Shown here one piece after another: positions 1-10,729 of a stretch of 64,000 bases of DNA. The notes under the pieces are model-generated. The model worked only from the letters and a program-made list of their open reading frames with translations. It was not told the DNA's origin and made no database searches. Positions within the stretch are counted from its first letter, which is position 1, and each line of letters starts with the position of its first letter. Source of the DNA: Fuerstiella sp. (GTDB taxonomy: Bacteria > Planctomycetota > Planctomycetia > Planctomycetales > Planctomycetaceae); assembly GCA_029245955.1 (NCBI GenBank), contig JAQWOH010000047.1, forward strand, positions 1 to 64,000, read 5' to 3'. The position numbers and the translations under genes were made by a program.

Positions 1-114
1 AGAAATATCGAGCGTCTTGCAGATCTCCGGAACCTTCTTCCCCTTGCCAAGCTCCACATCCGCTTGACGTAACTTCGGGATAATCTGTTCCACGCCATGT
101 CGTCTCTTGGGCAT
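1..114 (-). CDS. IS3-family transposase OrfA, partial (N-terminus only)
   Basis: The reverse strand from the ATG at 114-112 runs open to the window edge (38 codons). It begins MPKRRHGVEQIIPKLRQADV and continues with a KVPEICKTLDIS segment. This matches the helix-turn-helix start of OrfA proteins of IS3-family elements, which usually open with MPK-x-RH-x-x-EQII-x-KLR. OrfA binds the element's ends; OrfB, the DDE catalytic part, would lie beyond the left edge. The start is the only ATG and sits about 77 bases inside the putative element terminus at 191. Family assignment is from recognised sequence pattern; the exact subgroup cannot be told from 38 residues. Confidence 0.8.
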   Translation of the reverse strand, partial: MPKRRHGVEQIIPKLRQADVELGKGKKVPEICKTLDIS

Positions 115-191
115 CTAAACAATCCTTTCCCGGCATTCAGCTGGAGAGGATTCTCTCACTTAACATGGATCAAGTTTAGGGGAGGGGGTCA
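1..191 (-). mobile_element. IS3-family insertion sequence, right-hand part only
   Basis: The partial transposase at 1-114 is followed by a non-coding stretch ending at 191 with GGGGGTCA on the plus strand. On the minus strand the element therefore begins TGACCCCC, in line with the 5'-TG...CA-3' ends of IS3 elements. The boundary is supported by a second, related 42-base terminus at 16709-16750, which shares the 14-base core GATTCTCTCACTTA (149-162 here) at almost the same distance from the TCA end (43 versus 42 bases). The rest of the element lies outside the window, so no target duplication can be checked. Confidence 0.65.
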
Positions 192-415
192 CTCGGGCGA
201 GATTGCTTCGCATCGAGTTCCACGACGACACCGGCGAGGTGTTGCACGCGGTAGAGAAATCGAAGTGATGCGCCAAAGTGATTTCGGTGGGGGTAAGGCG
301 TCACTCCTTTACATCATCCCGTGACTTGCTGGTGGAACTGAACGAGGTGCGCTTTCACCAGATCGTGACACAACTTCAGTACACGGACGATACGTCGGGA
401 CCACCGGGAGAATGA
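192..415 (+). pseudogene. 3' remnant of an unidentified gene cut by the IS, with one in-frame stop
   Basis: Directly after the IS end one frame reads like protein, RLLRIEFHDDTGEVLHAVEK then SK, to a TGA at 266-268. The same frame then continues with coding-like sequence (DLLVELNEVRFHQIVTQLQY, then TDDTSGPPGE) to a TGA at 413-415. One frame carrying two protein-like blocks split by a single stop, with its upstream part replaced by an IS, fits a gene killed by insertion and then by point mutation. The family is not recognised. The reading is inferred from composition, not from a homology search. Confidence 0.4.
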
Positions 416-572
416 AGACCCGCCTGACAACCGCGGTTGCCGCCCTGTGGAGTTGCCGAGACAAGAGACCTCTGATCTCATTGCCCCCTTTGATCTCTTG
501 TAGTTATCCACCACGGCATGAGCGGGTACAATCTGGGAAATGCCGTTTCTTGCATCATGGGAGACTGACCAC

Positions 573-1940
573 ATGACGAACTCCACCCGCAGAGAGTTTT
601 TGAAGGACTCCACAAGCACGACATTGGGGATCACCGGCGGGTTGACGCTGCTGGCCGATGCGCGATCGGTTGCAGCTGCACCGGCCAACGAAAAGCTCAA
701 CCTGGCGATCATCGGATGTCGCGGGCGTGGGAATACGCTGGCGAAGGCGTTCGCCGCTCGGAGCGATTGCGAATTCACCTGGTTCTGCGACGTCGATCCC
801 GAGATGTACGCCACTCGGGCCAAAGGAATCGCGGAGAACCAGGGCGGCCGCATGCCCAAGTACGCCAATGACTTTCGCAGGATGCTCGAAGACAGGTCGG
901 TCGACGCGGTCGTCATCGCCACGCCGCCACACTGGCACACGCTGGCGACGATCTGGTGCTGCCAGGCCGGCAAAGACGTCTACTGCGAAAAGCCACAAAG
1001 CCACAACTGTTGGGAAGGACGGCAGGGAGTCGAGGCTGCGAGGAAGCATAATCGTGTCGTTCAAATCGGGTTGCAGAATCGCTCGGCTCCGTACCTCCAC
1101 GCCGCGAAGAAGTACATCACCGACGGCAAGCTCGGCAACATTGACCTCGTGCGCGTCTACAACCAGAAGGGCGAGGACAATTTCCCGATGGCTAAGGACA
1201 GCGATCCTCCCGCCGGTTTCGATTGGGACATGTTCAACGGGCCCGCCCCGGAGCACGACTACAACGAGACACTGCGCCGTCAATGGCGTTTCCTGTGGCG
1301 ATACGGCGGCGGTGACATGCACTATGACGGCATTCATCAGGTCGATATAGCGCGGTGGCTGGCTGGTGTGGACTATCCGAAATCCGTCTTTTCAAATGGT
1401 GCCCGTTACAATCGCGACGGAGCGGCAGAAACGCCGGACACGCAATTGTCCGTGCTCGAATTCGACGACCTGATGATGACCTTCGAGCTGACGCTGAATA
1501 CGCCGTACATGCTTAAGGCCGATCACGGAATTCGCGACGGCGACATGTTTCCGCACTGGCCGCAGAACGCTGAACGCGTGGAAATCTACGGCAGCCATGC
1601 GATGATGGTGGTTGGGCGAATGGGGTCGGGCTGGCAGGTGTATATTCGCCCGAAAAGCCGCAAGCCGCTTATCCGCGACGAAATGTATGGCCGATTTCCC
1701 GACACACCGCATCAGCAGAACTTCGTCGACTGCGTCCGCACTCGTCGGGCGCCCAACGCCGACATCGAAGCAGGCCACCTCAGCACGCTGCTCGTGCATT
1801 ACTCCACCATCAGCTACCGCCTCGGAGGTGAGAAGCTGACGATCAATCCAGCGACTGAAGGCATCGTCGGCAACGAACGAGCACACGCGTTGCTCACGCG
1901 GAAGTATCGCTCTCCGTGGGTTGTGGAGGAAGAAGTGTGA
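573..1940 (+). CDS. Tat-exported Gfo/Idh/MocA-family oxidoreductase
   Basis: A 455-residue protein with a twin-arginine leader (RREFLKDS near residue 6, then a hydrophobic stretch ending around ADARSVAAA), so export to the periplasm-like compartment is expected. The N-terminal Rossmann fold starts at KLNLAIIGCRGRG (the nucleotide-binding glycine motif), and CEKP about 115 residues in is the hallmark Gfo/Idh/MocA motif whose Lys helps catalysis. The C-terminal part has the family's GGGDMHYDGIHQVDIARWL pattern. Such proteins oxidise or reduce sugars and cyclitols with NAD(P); the substrate is unknown. The ATG at 573 is preferred over 540 because it places the RR motif correctly. It stands alone between degraded DNA on both sides. 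Confidence 0.9.
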   Translation: MTNSTRREFLKDSTSTTLGITGGLTLLADARSVAAAPANEKLNLAIIGCRGRGNTLAKAFAARSDCEFTWFCDVDPEMYATRAKGIAENQGGRMPKYANDFRRMLEDRSVDAVVIATPPHWHTLATIWCCQAGKDVYCEKPQSHNCWEGRQGVEAARKHNRVVQIGLQNRSAPYLHAAKKYITDGKLGNIDLVRVYNQKGEDNFPMAKDSDPPAGFDWDMFNGPAPEHDYNETLRRQWRFLWRYGGGDMHYDGIHQVDIARWLAGVDYPKSVFSNGARYNRDGAAETPDTQLSVLEFDDLMMTFELTLNTPYMLKADHGIRDGDMFPHWPQNAERVEIYGSHAMMVVGRMGSGWQVYIRPKSRKPLIRDEMYGRFPDTPHQQNFVDCVRTRRAPNADIEAGHLSTLLVHYSTISYRLGGEKLTINPATEGIVGNERAHALLTRKYRSPWVVEEEV

Positions 1941-2335
1941 GGTCTTACGTGGAACCCCTGCCGCACCCACATATTTCATCGGCAGAGTCTGGCACTCGAC
2001 CGCCGGCGGTGAAGGACTGAATGTAGACGAGTTTAGAAATAAGACATTGTGAAGGCGGCTGAGAACAAAGGGAAGCAATACGAAATGACAACTCACTTAA
2101 GCTACTCACACGCCGCATTCCTCTAACTCAGATGAATGCAGTTCTTCTTCTATATTGGACCGACCACTTTCCAACGGGATACAGTCACTGGCGCCCATCG
2201 ATCCCGCCGCTGGCGGGCGGATTGGTTTTCTCCCCTGAAGAAGCTATTTCCAATCAATGACCACTCCATCACTCGCAGCAATCAACCGACCTGAGATCGC
2301 GTCGCTCACGGTCATCGTGGCCTCCATCCTCGTGA
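1941..2335. other. Intergenic stretch without a supported gene
   Basis: About 395 bases between the oxidoreductase stop and the first recognisable gene remnant. A 42-codon open frame from an ATG near 2257 (MTTPSLAAINRP...) has a hydrophobic segment but no family likeness and no good ribosome site, so it is not called. No hairpin with a T-run was seen after the oxidoreductase. Confidence 0.4.
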
Positions 2336-2476
2336 CGTGGTTTCCTTTGCGGGGTTGCATTCAATGTACGGGACGGTGAGGCACGCATCGTCTATCGTTC
2401 CATGGCTGACTTCCCCCGAGTCGCCGCTCCGGATATGGCCGTTGATTTCCTCGACGAACCCTGGGTCGAAGACTAG
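2336..2476 (+). pseudogene. C-terminal remnant of an unidentified gene
   Basis: After a TGA at 2333-2335 the frame reads 46 residues of good protein-like sequence, including NVRDGEARIVYRSMADFPRV and a tail DMAVDFLDEPWVED, and stops at TAG 2474-2476. It has no plausible start codon or ribosome site, and the preceding frame is closed. It looks like the last part of a decayed gene. No family is assigned. It lies with other remnants (2616-2741, 2738-2905, 3180-3245) in a region of gene decay. Confidence 0.35.
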
Positions 2477-2615
2477 CCTTGCCTTACAAGAAAATTGATC
2501 CGGGCCGAACTTCTGTCGGAGCCTGCACTGAGGCATGAGAACGCCAATTGCCCCTTCAAAGTGGCCGGCACTGACCTGCCCCCACTAGCCGTGACCGGCC
2601 TTTGGCTGATTCGAA

Positions 2616-2741
2616 CTCTCCGGTGATTCGGTTGATCATAAGATCGAGTGGAGCCGTGGACCGACGTTTGTGGTTGAAGATTCGGTTCATGTCAAATTCG
2701 ATCTTCGGGATACGCAGTTGTTTGGATTCGATTTACAATGA
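2616..2741 (+). pseudogene. C-terminal remnant of a sialidase/LamG-like exported protein
   Basis: The frame reads LSGDSVDHKIEWSRGPTFVV and ends VHVKFDLRDTQLFGFDLQ before TGA 2739-2741. Planctomycete exported glycosidases, sialidase-like and LamG proteins often end with a beta-strand segment of the type G-D-S-x-x-H-x-V-x-W ... V-R-x-R-F-x-L-x-D-A-D-L-Y-S-x-R-F, and this piece follows that pattern. The frame is closed upstream, so only the end of the gene is left. The family call is from memory of the pattern and is tentative. Its stop overlaps the ATG of the next remnant (ATGA), which suggests the two were once translationally coupled genes. Confidence 0.4.
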
Positions 2742-2905
2742 CAAAGCTGAATCGCCGTCGCTTCCTTATTGCGACCTTCGCTGGAGCAGCTGTGCTTGTC
2801 GCCATGAATCATGTGAAGCCGGATTCCGACCCGGCTGGCAGACTGATTCGGCAGCAATTTCCTTCGCCCCCCGGTAATCGTAACCGCCGCACCGAATGCA
2901 TATAA
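2738..2905 (+). pseudogene. Tat-signal N-terminal fragment of a lost exported protein
   Basis: A 55-codon frame begins with ATG 2738-2740, overlapping the stop of the previous remnant. It encodes MTKLNRRRFLIATFAGAAVL, a textbook twin-arginine signal (RRRFLIA plus a hydrophobic core), then about 30 residues without a recognisable domain, and ends at TAA 2903-2905. A Tat leader with no cargo domain indicates a truncated gene whose body has been deleted or frameshifted. The usual planctomycete cargo would be a sulfatase, a DUF1501 or DUF1552 protein or an oxidoreductase, but which one cannot be told. Confidence 0.45.
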
Positions 2906-3179
2906 ACAAAGGCAGAACGCTAAGTACCAACAGCTAGCGGCGTCAGAATGGCACAACGGCCACGCGGAACTCAGCGGCCTCATTCGAACGGGGTGGGCAG
3001 TGCAATGCCTGGAAGGTTAAATGACGCAATCTCTTAATCAGCAGCAGGTTGCGGACAGGAGAGATCAACATCTCGAACGCAGCGTTCGAATTGACCGGAT
3101 GACCTGCTGCCGTTGTGTCTCCAGAGCCAACCCTTAACCACGTGGTTTCAAATCTAAGACGACAAATCAAGTGGAGTGC

Positions 3180-3245
3180 TTAACTCTCGATGAACTCGCG
3201 GCGGGGTGTGACGTGGTTGACCATCAGAACTCGAAATCACTCATC
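3180..3245 (-). pseudogene. Degenerate second copy of the gyrB 3' end
   Basis: Read on the minus strand, 3245-3180 gives D-E-stop-FRVLMVNHVTPRREFIES-stop. The intact gyrB just upstream ends with [20 protein letters not shown] followed by [12 protein letters not shown]. Of 21 aligned positions 16 are identical, and the internal TGA replaces the Ile codon. The echo lies 80 bases downstream of the gyrB stop, in the same orientation. It must derive from a duplicated or second type IIA topoisomerase B-subunit gene that has since been lost, or from a partial tandem duplication. The match stops abruptly upstream of DE. Confidence 0.7.
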
Positions 3246-3324
3246 CCGTGCAGAATATGGCCTCGTGCGTTTCAAGCTTTGTGTCGCAAATTTCAGACTT
3301 CATGTCTCCCACCAGTAGTCGGAA

Positions 3325-5880
<2,556 letters not shown>

Positions 5881-5970
5881 TCATATGAGCAGGTGTGCGA
5901 ACCTGGCAACCTGCTTCCGCTGGTCTTCAGGACTGACTCAGCAGCAGCCTGTTCCTGCAAATCTGCGCTG

Positions 5971-6369
5971 CTAACGAGTTTTGATAAATTTCAGGGCCTT
6001 GATTTGTGGGTCGGGATGTCGCTGCTGCATTGTGATGAGCAGTTCATGCTGCAGGTAGCTCCGAAGTTCTTCAAGAATGGTTCCGTTGGAGACGCCGATT
6101 TCAAGAATGCCGCTGCGAAGGCGTCTAACGTGACTTCTGGCCGCTACACGCTCACCTGCCGCCCCTTTCCAGATTTCATTCAGCTCCTGTCCCGATGTCT
6201 GTTCGGCCAGTCCTTTCGTTCTCACAATACGCTGCAGCAAATGCCCCAGTCGCGATGGTTGTTCGTAGTGGCTCATCATCCGCCCGTGCGGTTTATCGTT
6301 CACTTCTGCTCGATGTCCTGCATTCAACGACTTCACGGATCCTCGCCGAAGGTTGCGAGGAAGAGACAT
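5971..6369 (-). CDS. DciA-like protein (DUF721)
   Basis: A 132-residue protein resembling the DUF721/DciA family. It shows RLGHLLQRIVRTKGL (about 40-54), the EIWKGAAGERVAARS segment typical of the KH-like fold, and LEIGVSNGTILEELRSYLQH near the C-terminus. DciA is the ancestral bacterial loader or recruiter of the replicative helicase DnaB where DnaC or DnaI are missing. Its place 31 bases after dnaN and before gyrB is the classical location for this family in several phyla and supports the call. The first 30 residues are poorly conserved in the family, so a start at the internal MM (about residue 31) is possible. The DnaB role is inferred from family knowledge. Confidence 0.8.
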   Translation of the reverse strand: MSLPRNLRRGSVKSLNAGHRAEVNDKPHGRMMSHYEQPSRLGHLLQRIVRTKGLAEQTSGQELNEIWKGAAGERVAARSHVRRLRSGILEIGVSNGTILEELRSYLQHELLITMQQRHPDPQIKALKFIKTR

Positions 6370-6400
6370 CCGTGTTCTGCCGCAACGTTGCTGAGACCAG

Positions 6401-7513
6401 CTAACGGTTCTGTGACAGCGGCATAATCACATATGTATAAGAATCTTCGACTCGAAACACGGCCGCGTGTTCTGCACTGGTGAGTTGCAGATCCACCAGT
6501 GTCTCTGGTGGCAACACTTTCAGAAAGTCAGCGACGTAGCGCGGGTCGAACGTAATGCAGATTTCTTCGTGGTCGAATTCGATAGGCAGTTCGATTCTTG
6601 ACTCACCGACATCCTGAGCCCTGCTGGACAGCGTCATCAGGGCGTTGGCAAAAACGAAATCGACTCCGCGGCTTTCTTCGTCGGTGACGATCTGAGCCTG
6701 ACGAACGGCCGCATGAAAGGGGCTGGCGGCCAATGGAATACTGACGCTGCCCGAATCCGGAATGACGTCTCGATATTTTGGAAAACGGCCTTCCACAAGT
6801 CGGCTGTAAATGATGCATCGCCCGGTCCTCATCAGCACTTCGTTTTCGCGAACTGCGACGTCCACAAATTCGGCGTCCGCGTCAATCGACCGTTCCAGTA
6901 AAGCCATTGCCCGGGTTGGCACAACGGTCGTCTTCTCCGGAGCTTGAGGACTGCCCTCGACTTCGCAGGCGGCTGTTGCGACGGCCAGACGGCGGCTGTC
7001 GGTTGCCGCTACCGTCACTTTTCCGTCCTCGAACTCCAGCAATAACCCACCAAGCGCGTACCGCGTACTTTCGACATCCGTAGCAAACGACGTCCGACGG
7101 ATGATCTGGCGAAAGACGGACGCTGGAATTCTGAAGTAATCACTGTCGCTGAATTCCGGCACGGGCGGGAAATCACGAGGATCCTCTGATGACAGACGAA
7201 ACTGTGAGCCGGCAGCTTTCAGCGTCAATGACTGTTCTTCCACATTAATGTCAAACTGATCGTCCTGCAGTTCACGCAGAATGGATGATACGCGAGCCGT
7301 GGGAAGCAGCGCTTCGCCGGTAGATGTTGTGGTCACACCATCTACGCTGAAACGTATTGCAACTTCCTGATCCGTACCGACCAGCTCAATGCCGCTGGAA
7401 CCGAGGTGCATGTAGACATTGCGGAGGATATCTTTGGGGGTACGAGCGGGAACCGCCGAGGCCGCAGCCTGAAAGGCTGTGGAAAACAGGGCTCGATCAC
7501 AAGTTAACTGCAT
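6401..7513 (-). CDS. dnaN: DNA polymerase III sliding clamp (beta subunit)
   Basis: A 370-residue beta clamp, the homodimeric ring that tethers DNA polymerase III to DNA. It begins MQLTCDRALFSTAFQAAASA, matching the family start, and has PARTPKDILRNVYMHL, then the three repeated clamp domains. Hallmarks are SVDGVTTTSTGEALLPTARV in domain I, YALGGLLLEFEDGKVTVAATDSRRLAVA (about 152-180) in domain II, and the C-terminal YTYVIMPLSQ, corresponding to the usual YVVMPMR tail that lines the partner-binding pocket. It heads the dnaN-dciA-gyrB run. The gene is not preceded by dnaA, unlike many bacteria. Confidence 0.97.
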   Translation of the reverse strand: MQLTCDRALFSTAFQAAASAVPARTPKDILRNVYMHLGSSGIELVGTDQEVAIRFSVDGVTTTSTGEALLPTARVSSILRELQDDQFDINVEEQSLTLKAAGSQFRLSSEDPRDFPPVPEFSDSDYFRIPASVFRQIIRRTSFATDVESTRYALGGLLLEFEDGKVTVAATDSRRLAVATAACEVEGSPQAPEKTTVVPTRAMALLERSIDADAEFVDVAVRENEVLMRTGRCIIYSRLVEGRFPKYRDVIPDSGSVSIPLAASPFHAAVRQAQIVTDEESRGVDFVFANALMTLSSRAQDVGESRIELPIEFDHEEICITFDPRYVADFLKVLPPETLVDLQLTSAEHAAVFRVEDSYTYVIMPLSQNR

Positions 7514-7827
7514 TGTCTGGTACTTCCGATGACGTCGCCAATTGTGCGACGGAACGTGGCGTGGACTTGATGTCCGGAGATCAACCGGCCACCGCCGGAC
7601 CGCCTGAGGTCACTCAGGGTGACGGTGTGAAGTGGTCGTTTCTTCGAAGACCCAAGCATAACAGAAAACAGCCCGCTGTGATACCGCTCCGGCGCGTCGT
7701 ATGAGCTGGAAAAACACTATTCGGGCTGCGTTTTACGCGGCGTGGTTAGCGGCGCTGCCGGAAGGTCGCTGACGGCGTCCACGGGCGAGATCTCCGCCCG
7801 GAAATCCGGTATCTGCCAGGCCCGGTA
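7514..7827. other. Intergenic region upstream of dnaN
   Basis: About 314 bases between the MMPL exporter stop and the dnaN start. It presumably carries the dnaN promoter, since dnaN is transcribed away from it. I looked for DnaA boxes (TTATCCACA-like) and AT-rich 13-mers and saw none, so an origin is not supported here. Nothing else was recognised. Confidence 0.4.
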
Positions 7828-9975
7828 TCAGGCGGCCACGCGTGAGGTTTTATGCTCCGACACAGCCGTCTTCCGCGACAGACGTTTGCGCCGAGAACCA
7901 ATGGCGAGAAATGCCGGCAGCAGAATCAAATCGCCGACCAGTGCCGCAATCAGCAGGCAGAACATCAGCACACCAAAACGCATGGTCGGTCGAAATGGTG
8001 ACAATCCCAGCGCCAATAGTCCGGTCCCTGAAATCACAGCCGACGATATGATGGGCATGCCCGTCTGCAACAGCGCTTTTCGGACCGCTCGATAGCGGCA
8101 ACCCTGCAGGGTGCGAGCGTCGCGATAGCTGAACAGAAAGTGGAACGTTCCGTCCACAGCCAGCCCCAGTGCGATACTGGCGGTCATCATGATTCCGATG
8201 TCGATCGGATAATCACACCAGCCCAGTGTGCCGAAAACCAGCAGGATGGGTGTCAGGTTGGGAATCATCGCCACCAGACCTGCCGTGAACGACCGCAAAG
8301 CGATTACCATGACGACAGTGATCAGTACAAATGCAGAGGCAAAACTCTTCCAGAAACCGTCAAAGATCTGCCCCTGAGCATTTTCCAGCAGCGGGCCAAT
8401 GCCGGTAAAGGAGACCGGTATGTCCGCACATCGAGCCTTCAGTGCGGATACGGTATGCTTGAGTGCCGCCGGAGAATCGTCCTCAACCCGCAGCGAGATA
8501 CGCCACAGTCGGCTGCCGTCTGCCATCAGGCCGCCAACGGCCGTGCTGCCTGAAGACGCTGCCAGGTTGGGCAGCGACAAGGTGTTTTCCGAAAGTTCAT
8601 CAGGAAAAAAATCGGCAAGTGACAAAGCATGACAGATATTCGGGACGTCGGTCACGACGGCTTCGATATCGCGAATTCTGCGAAGACGATGCACAAAAGA
8701 TGTCTCTGCCTGTCCAAAGTCCACGACGGCCTCGATCGACGTCGGGCTCGTCAGGGTTCGAGCAACAAGACGCGTGTCCTGGACCACTCGATCGTGCTCC
8801 GGAAGAAACTCAAGCGGATCGATCAGCGATTTGAGATTCTGCAGACCGATGGCGCAGACAGCTGTTATTGCCAGACCGGGCAACATGACCTGCCAGGGTC
8901 TGTTGACGATCGACATGGCCAGCTTTTGCAGAGACCGCTCCTGTGTCAGAGTGGCCGATGACGGCTTGTACCGCAGAGCCACCAGGACCGCTGGCGTAAG
9001 AAAAACTCCGACTATAAAACTAAAAAATGTCCCGACGGCTGCGACTGCTCCGAACGCCGGAATGGGGCCCACATCAGAAACGGCAAGGCAGGCCAGGCCA
9101 ATGATTGTCGTTAAGGCTGCAAAACTGCTGGGACGAATGACACCGGACAGCGCACGACCCACGGCATCTCTATCAGGGTATTCGTGACGATAGTGACCGA
9201 TGAAGTGTATTGCCGCGGCGGTCGTGAACACCATGACCATGACCGGCAACGACGACATCAGAAAATTCATTTCGTAGCCCATGGCCCAGATGGCCGACAG
9301 CATCATTTCGATGCAGAACACGTTGGCCAGCATTAAGCCTGCGGATGTTTTCCAGCACCCGATATTCAAACGCAGCAACACCAGGCAAATCACCAGCGTC
9401 AGCGAAAACAGGAATGACGACTGCTTGCGGCTGCCGAGGTGATCAAGCTGTGTGGCGACAATCGGGCCTCCGGCCAGTATCGCGTTGTCCATGTCGCAAT
9501 ATGCCAGTTGCCCGCGAAGTGCGGCGACCGTCTGACTGCGATGGGCGATGCCGTGCTCATTGATTGAAACCAGCATCGTCTCAAGATCGTCTTCAGCAGT
9601 CGTCAGCAGATTCACCAGACGTTCGTTGGCTGTGGTCTGCTCAACCTGATTGGACAACATCGACTCAACGACACGGCGCCGCGTCCAGCAGACGGATATC
9701 CCGGGAAGGCCGGTCAGCCGGTCAGAAGCCGCCTGCAGCCTGGCTGCCTCCGGGAAGGGCTTCTCGAATGCGATCAGAATCGTTTCGTCGCGGCCAAACG
9801 TGTCGCAGAAACGGTCGTAGTTGTCTCTGATCTCACTATTGCGAGGCAGCCACGTTTCGATGTCGTTGTTTGAGGAAACCTGATCGCCAAGAAACGTCAA
9901 AACAGGCAGTAAGACGAGACAGCAAAACAGCAACGCCACAGATTGCCGTCTATAGAAGTCTGAAACCATGCACAC
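7828..9975 (-). CDS. MMPL/RND-superfamily membrane transporter
   Basis: A 715-residue inner-membrane protein with the two-fold RND layout: one N-terminal helix (about 10-30), a periplasmic loop with D-N-D-I-E-T-W and FGRDETILIAFEKPF, a block of five helices (about 190-360) containing SSLPVMVMVFTTAAAIHFIG, a second loop, and another five-helix block (about 540-690) with SIALGLAVDGTFHFLFSYRD. The Asp-rich GLAVD and the sterol-sensing-like arrangement fit MMPL proteins, proton-driven exporters of lipids or hydrophobic compounds. Planctomycete relatives often sit beside hopanoid or lipid genes, but none is present here, so the substrate is unknown. The leader could start at residue 3 (MVSDFYRRQ). 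Confidence 0.88.
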   Translation of the reverse strand: MCMVSDFYRRQSVALLFCCLVLLPVLTFLGDQVSSNNDIETWLPRNSEIRDNYDRFCDTFGRDETILIAFEKPFPEAARLQAASDRLTGLPGISVCWTRRRVVESMLSNQVEQTTANERLVNLLTTAEDDLETMLVSINEHGIAHRSQTVAALRGQLAYCDMDNAILAGGPIVATQLDHLGSRKQSSFLFSLTLVICLVLLRLNIGCWKTSAGLMLANVFCIEMMLSAIWAMGYEMNFLMSSLPVMVMVFTTAAAIHFIGHYRHEYPDRDAVGRALSGVIRPSSFAALTTIIGLACLAVSDVGPIPAFGAVAAVGTFFSFIVGVFLTPAVLVALRYKPSSATLTQERSLQKLAMSIVNRPWQVMLPGLAITAVCAIGLQNLKSLIDPLEFLPEHDRVVQDTRLVARTLTSPTSIEAVVDFGQAETSFVHRLRRIRDIEAVVTDVPNICHALSLADFFPDELSENTLSLPNLAASSGSTAVGGLMADGSRLWRISLRVEDDSPAALKHTVSALKARCADIPVSFTGIGPLLENAQGQIFDGFWKSFASAFVLITVVMVIALRSFTAGLVAMIPNLTPILLVFGTLGWCDYPIDIGIMMTASIALGLAVDGTFHFLFSYRDARTLQGCRYRAVRKALLQTGMPIISSAVISGTGLLALGLSPFRPTMRFGVLMFCLLIAALVGDLILLPAFLAIGSRRKRLSRKTAVSEHKTSRVAA

Positions 9976-10228
9976 GCGCCGAGAGAAGGGAGAACTTGCT
10001 TCTGCACCCTTCTTCGTATCGAATCTACGACGATCCCTGTGTGATGACGATTACGATGCGAATTGTGTTCCGCTGAATCTTTATTTCGCCACACAGAATC
10101 CTCCGCAGATCCCGTGGTTCACGGTTGAACAGTCAAAACGCTAAGGATTCTGTGACCGGAAAGGTTCACCGCAAAGACGCTGACTCACGGTCTGTTGCAC
10201 ATGGAATGACTGGCAAAGCCAGAATATC

Positions 10229-10579
10229 CTACTCATCGTTCCCCGAAAGAAAACGTCCACCGCTCATGAACATTCCGTTTTCGCAGGGATGGCACCATTC
10301 GATGAGCACCCGGTATTCGAACTCCCGAGTCTCACTGGCCATTCGTACTGTCGCTTCGCCTGGTGAAACAGAACCGCGATGCAGCATGCCGATGCCGGTT
10401 CGGCTGATTTCCCGAGTCATGGCAGAAATCGTATTTCCACGCTGCGTCTTTATTTCTGCGGGCACCGACAGCTCGAGTCGTTCATTGGTGCGAAGATTTG
10501 TAACGTCCGGCTTACCAATGCTCTCCAGCACATCCTTCAAATCTTCAAGGGATGGCCGACTCCATGGATCCTGTGTCAT
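10229..10579 (-). CDS. PilZ-domain protein (cyclic-di-GMP receptor candidate)
   Basis: A 116-residue protein. After a 30-residue N-terminal helix-rich part it has NLRTNERLELSVPAEI, where a basic R-x-x-x-R motif would bind c-di-GMP (here RTNER), followed by the beta-barrel with REISRTGIGMLHRGSVSPGE, matching the D/N-x-S-x-x-G motif as E-I-S-R-T-G. The canonical first Arg spacing is slightly altered, so binding is plausible but not certain. ATG 10579 is chosen because GGAG lies 6 bases ahead; a GTG at 10591 is in frame. It is transcribed in the same direction as the MMPL gene, with a 254-base gap, so a shared operon is uncertain. Confidence 0.75.
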   Translation of the reverse strand: MTQDPWSRPSLEDLKDVLESIGKPDVTNLRTNERLELSVPAEIKTQRGNTISAMTREISRTGIGMLHRGSVSPGEATVRMASETREFEYRVLIEWCHPCENGMFMSGGRFLSGNDE

Positions 10580-10729
10580 GACTAACTCCACAATGATTTA
10601 ATGCTGCCCGCAGGCAGGCGACCACAGATTGGGTCCCCTTGTTCAATGTGGAGTCTAGAATCCGTTCAGACCATGCGCTCGGTTCGATCAGTAGAAGTTG
10701 GGTAAGTGCGACGTCGTCACCTGCCGGTT

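Noticed and set aside
314..973. A 219-codon minus-strand frame over the start of the oxidoreductase gene
   Set aside because: It overlaps the Tat leader and Rossmann motif of a clear Gfo/Idh/MocA gene and lacks motifs.
7514..7827. A possible replication origin upstream of dnaN
   Set aside because: No DnaA-box-like nonamers or AT-rich unwinding element were seen.
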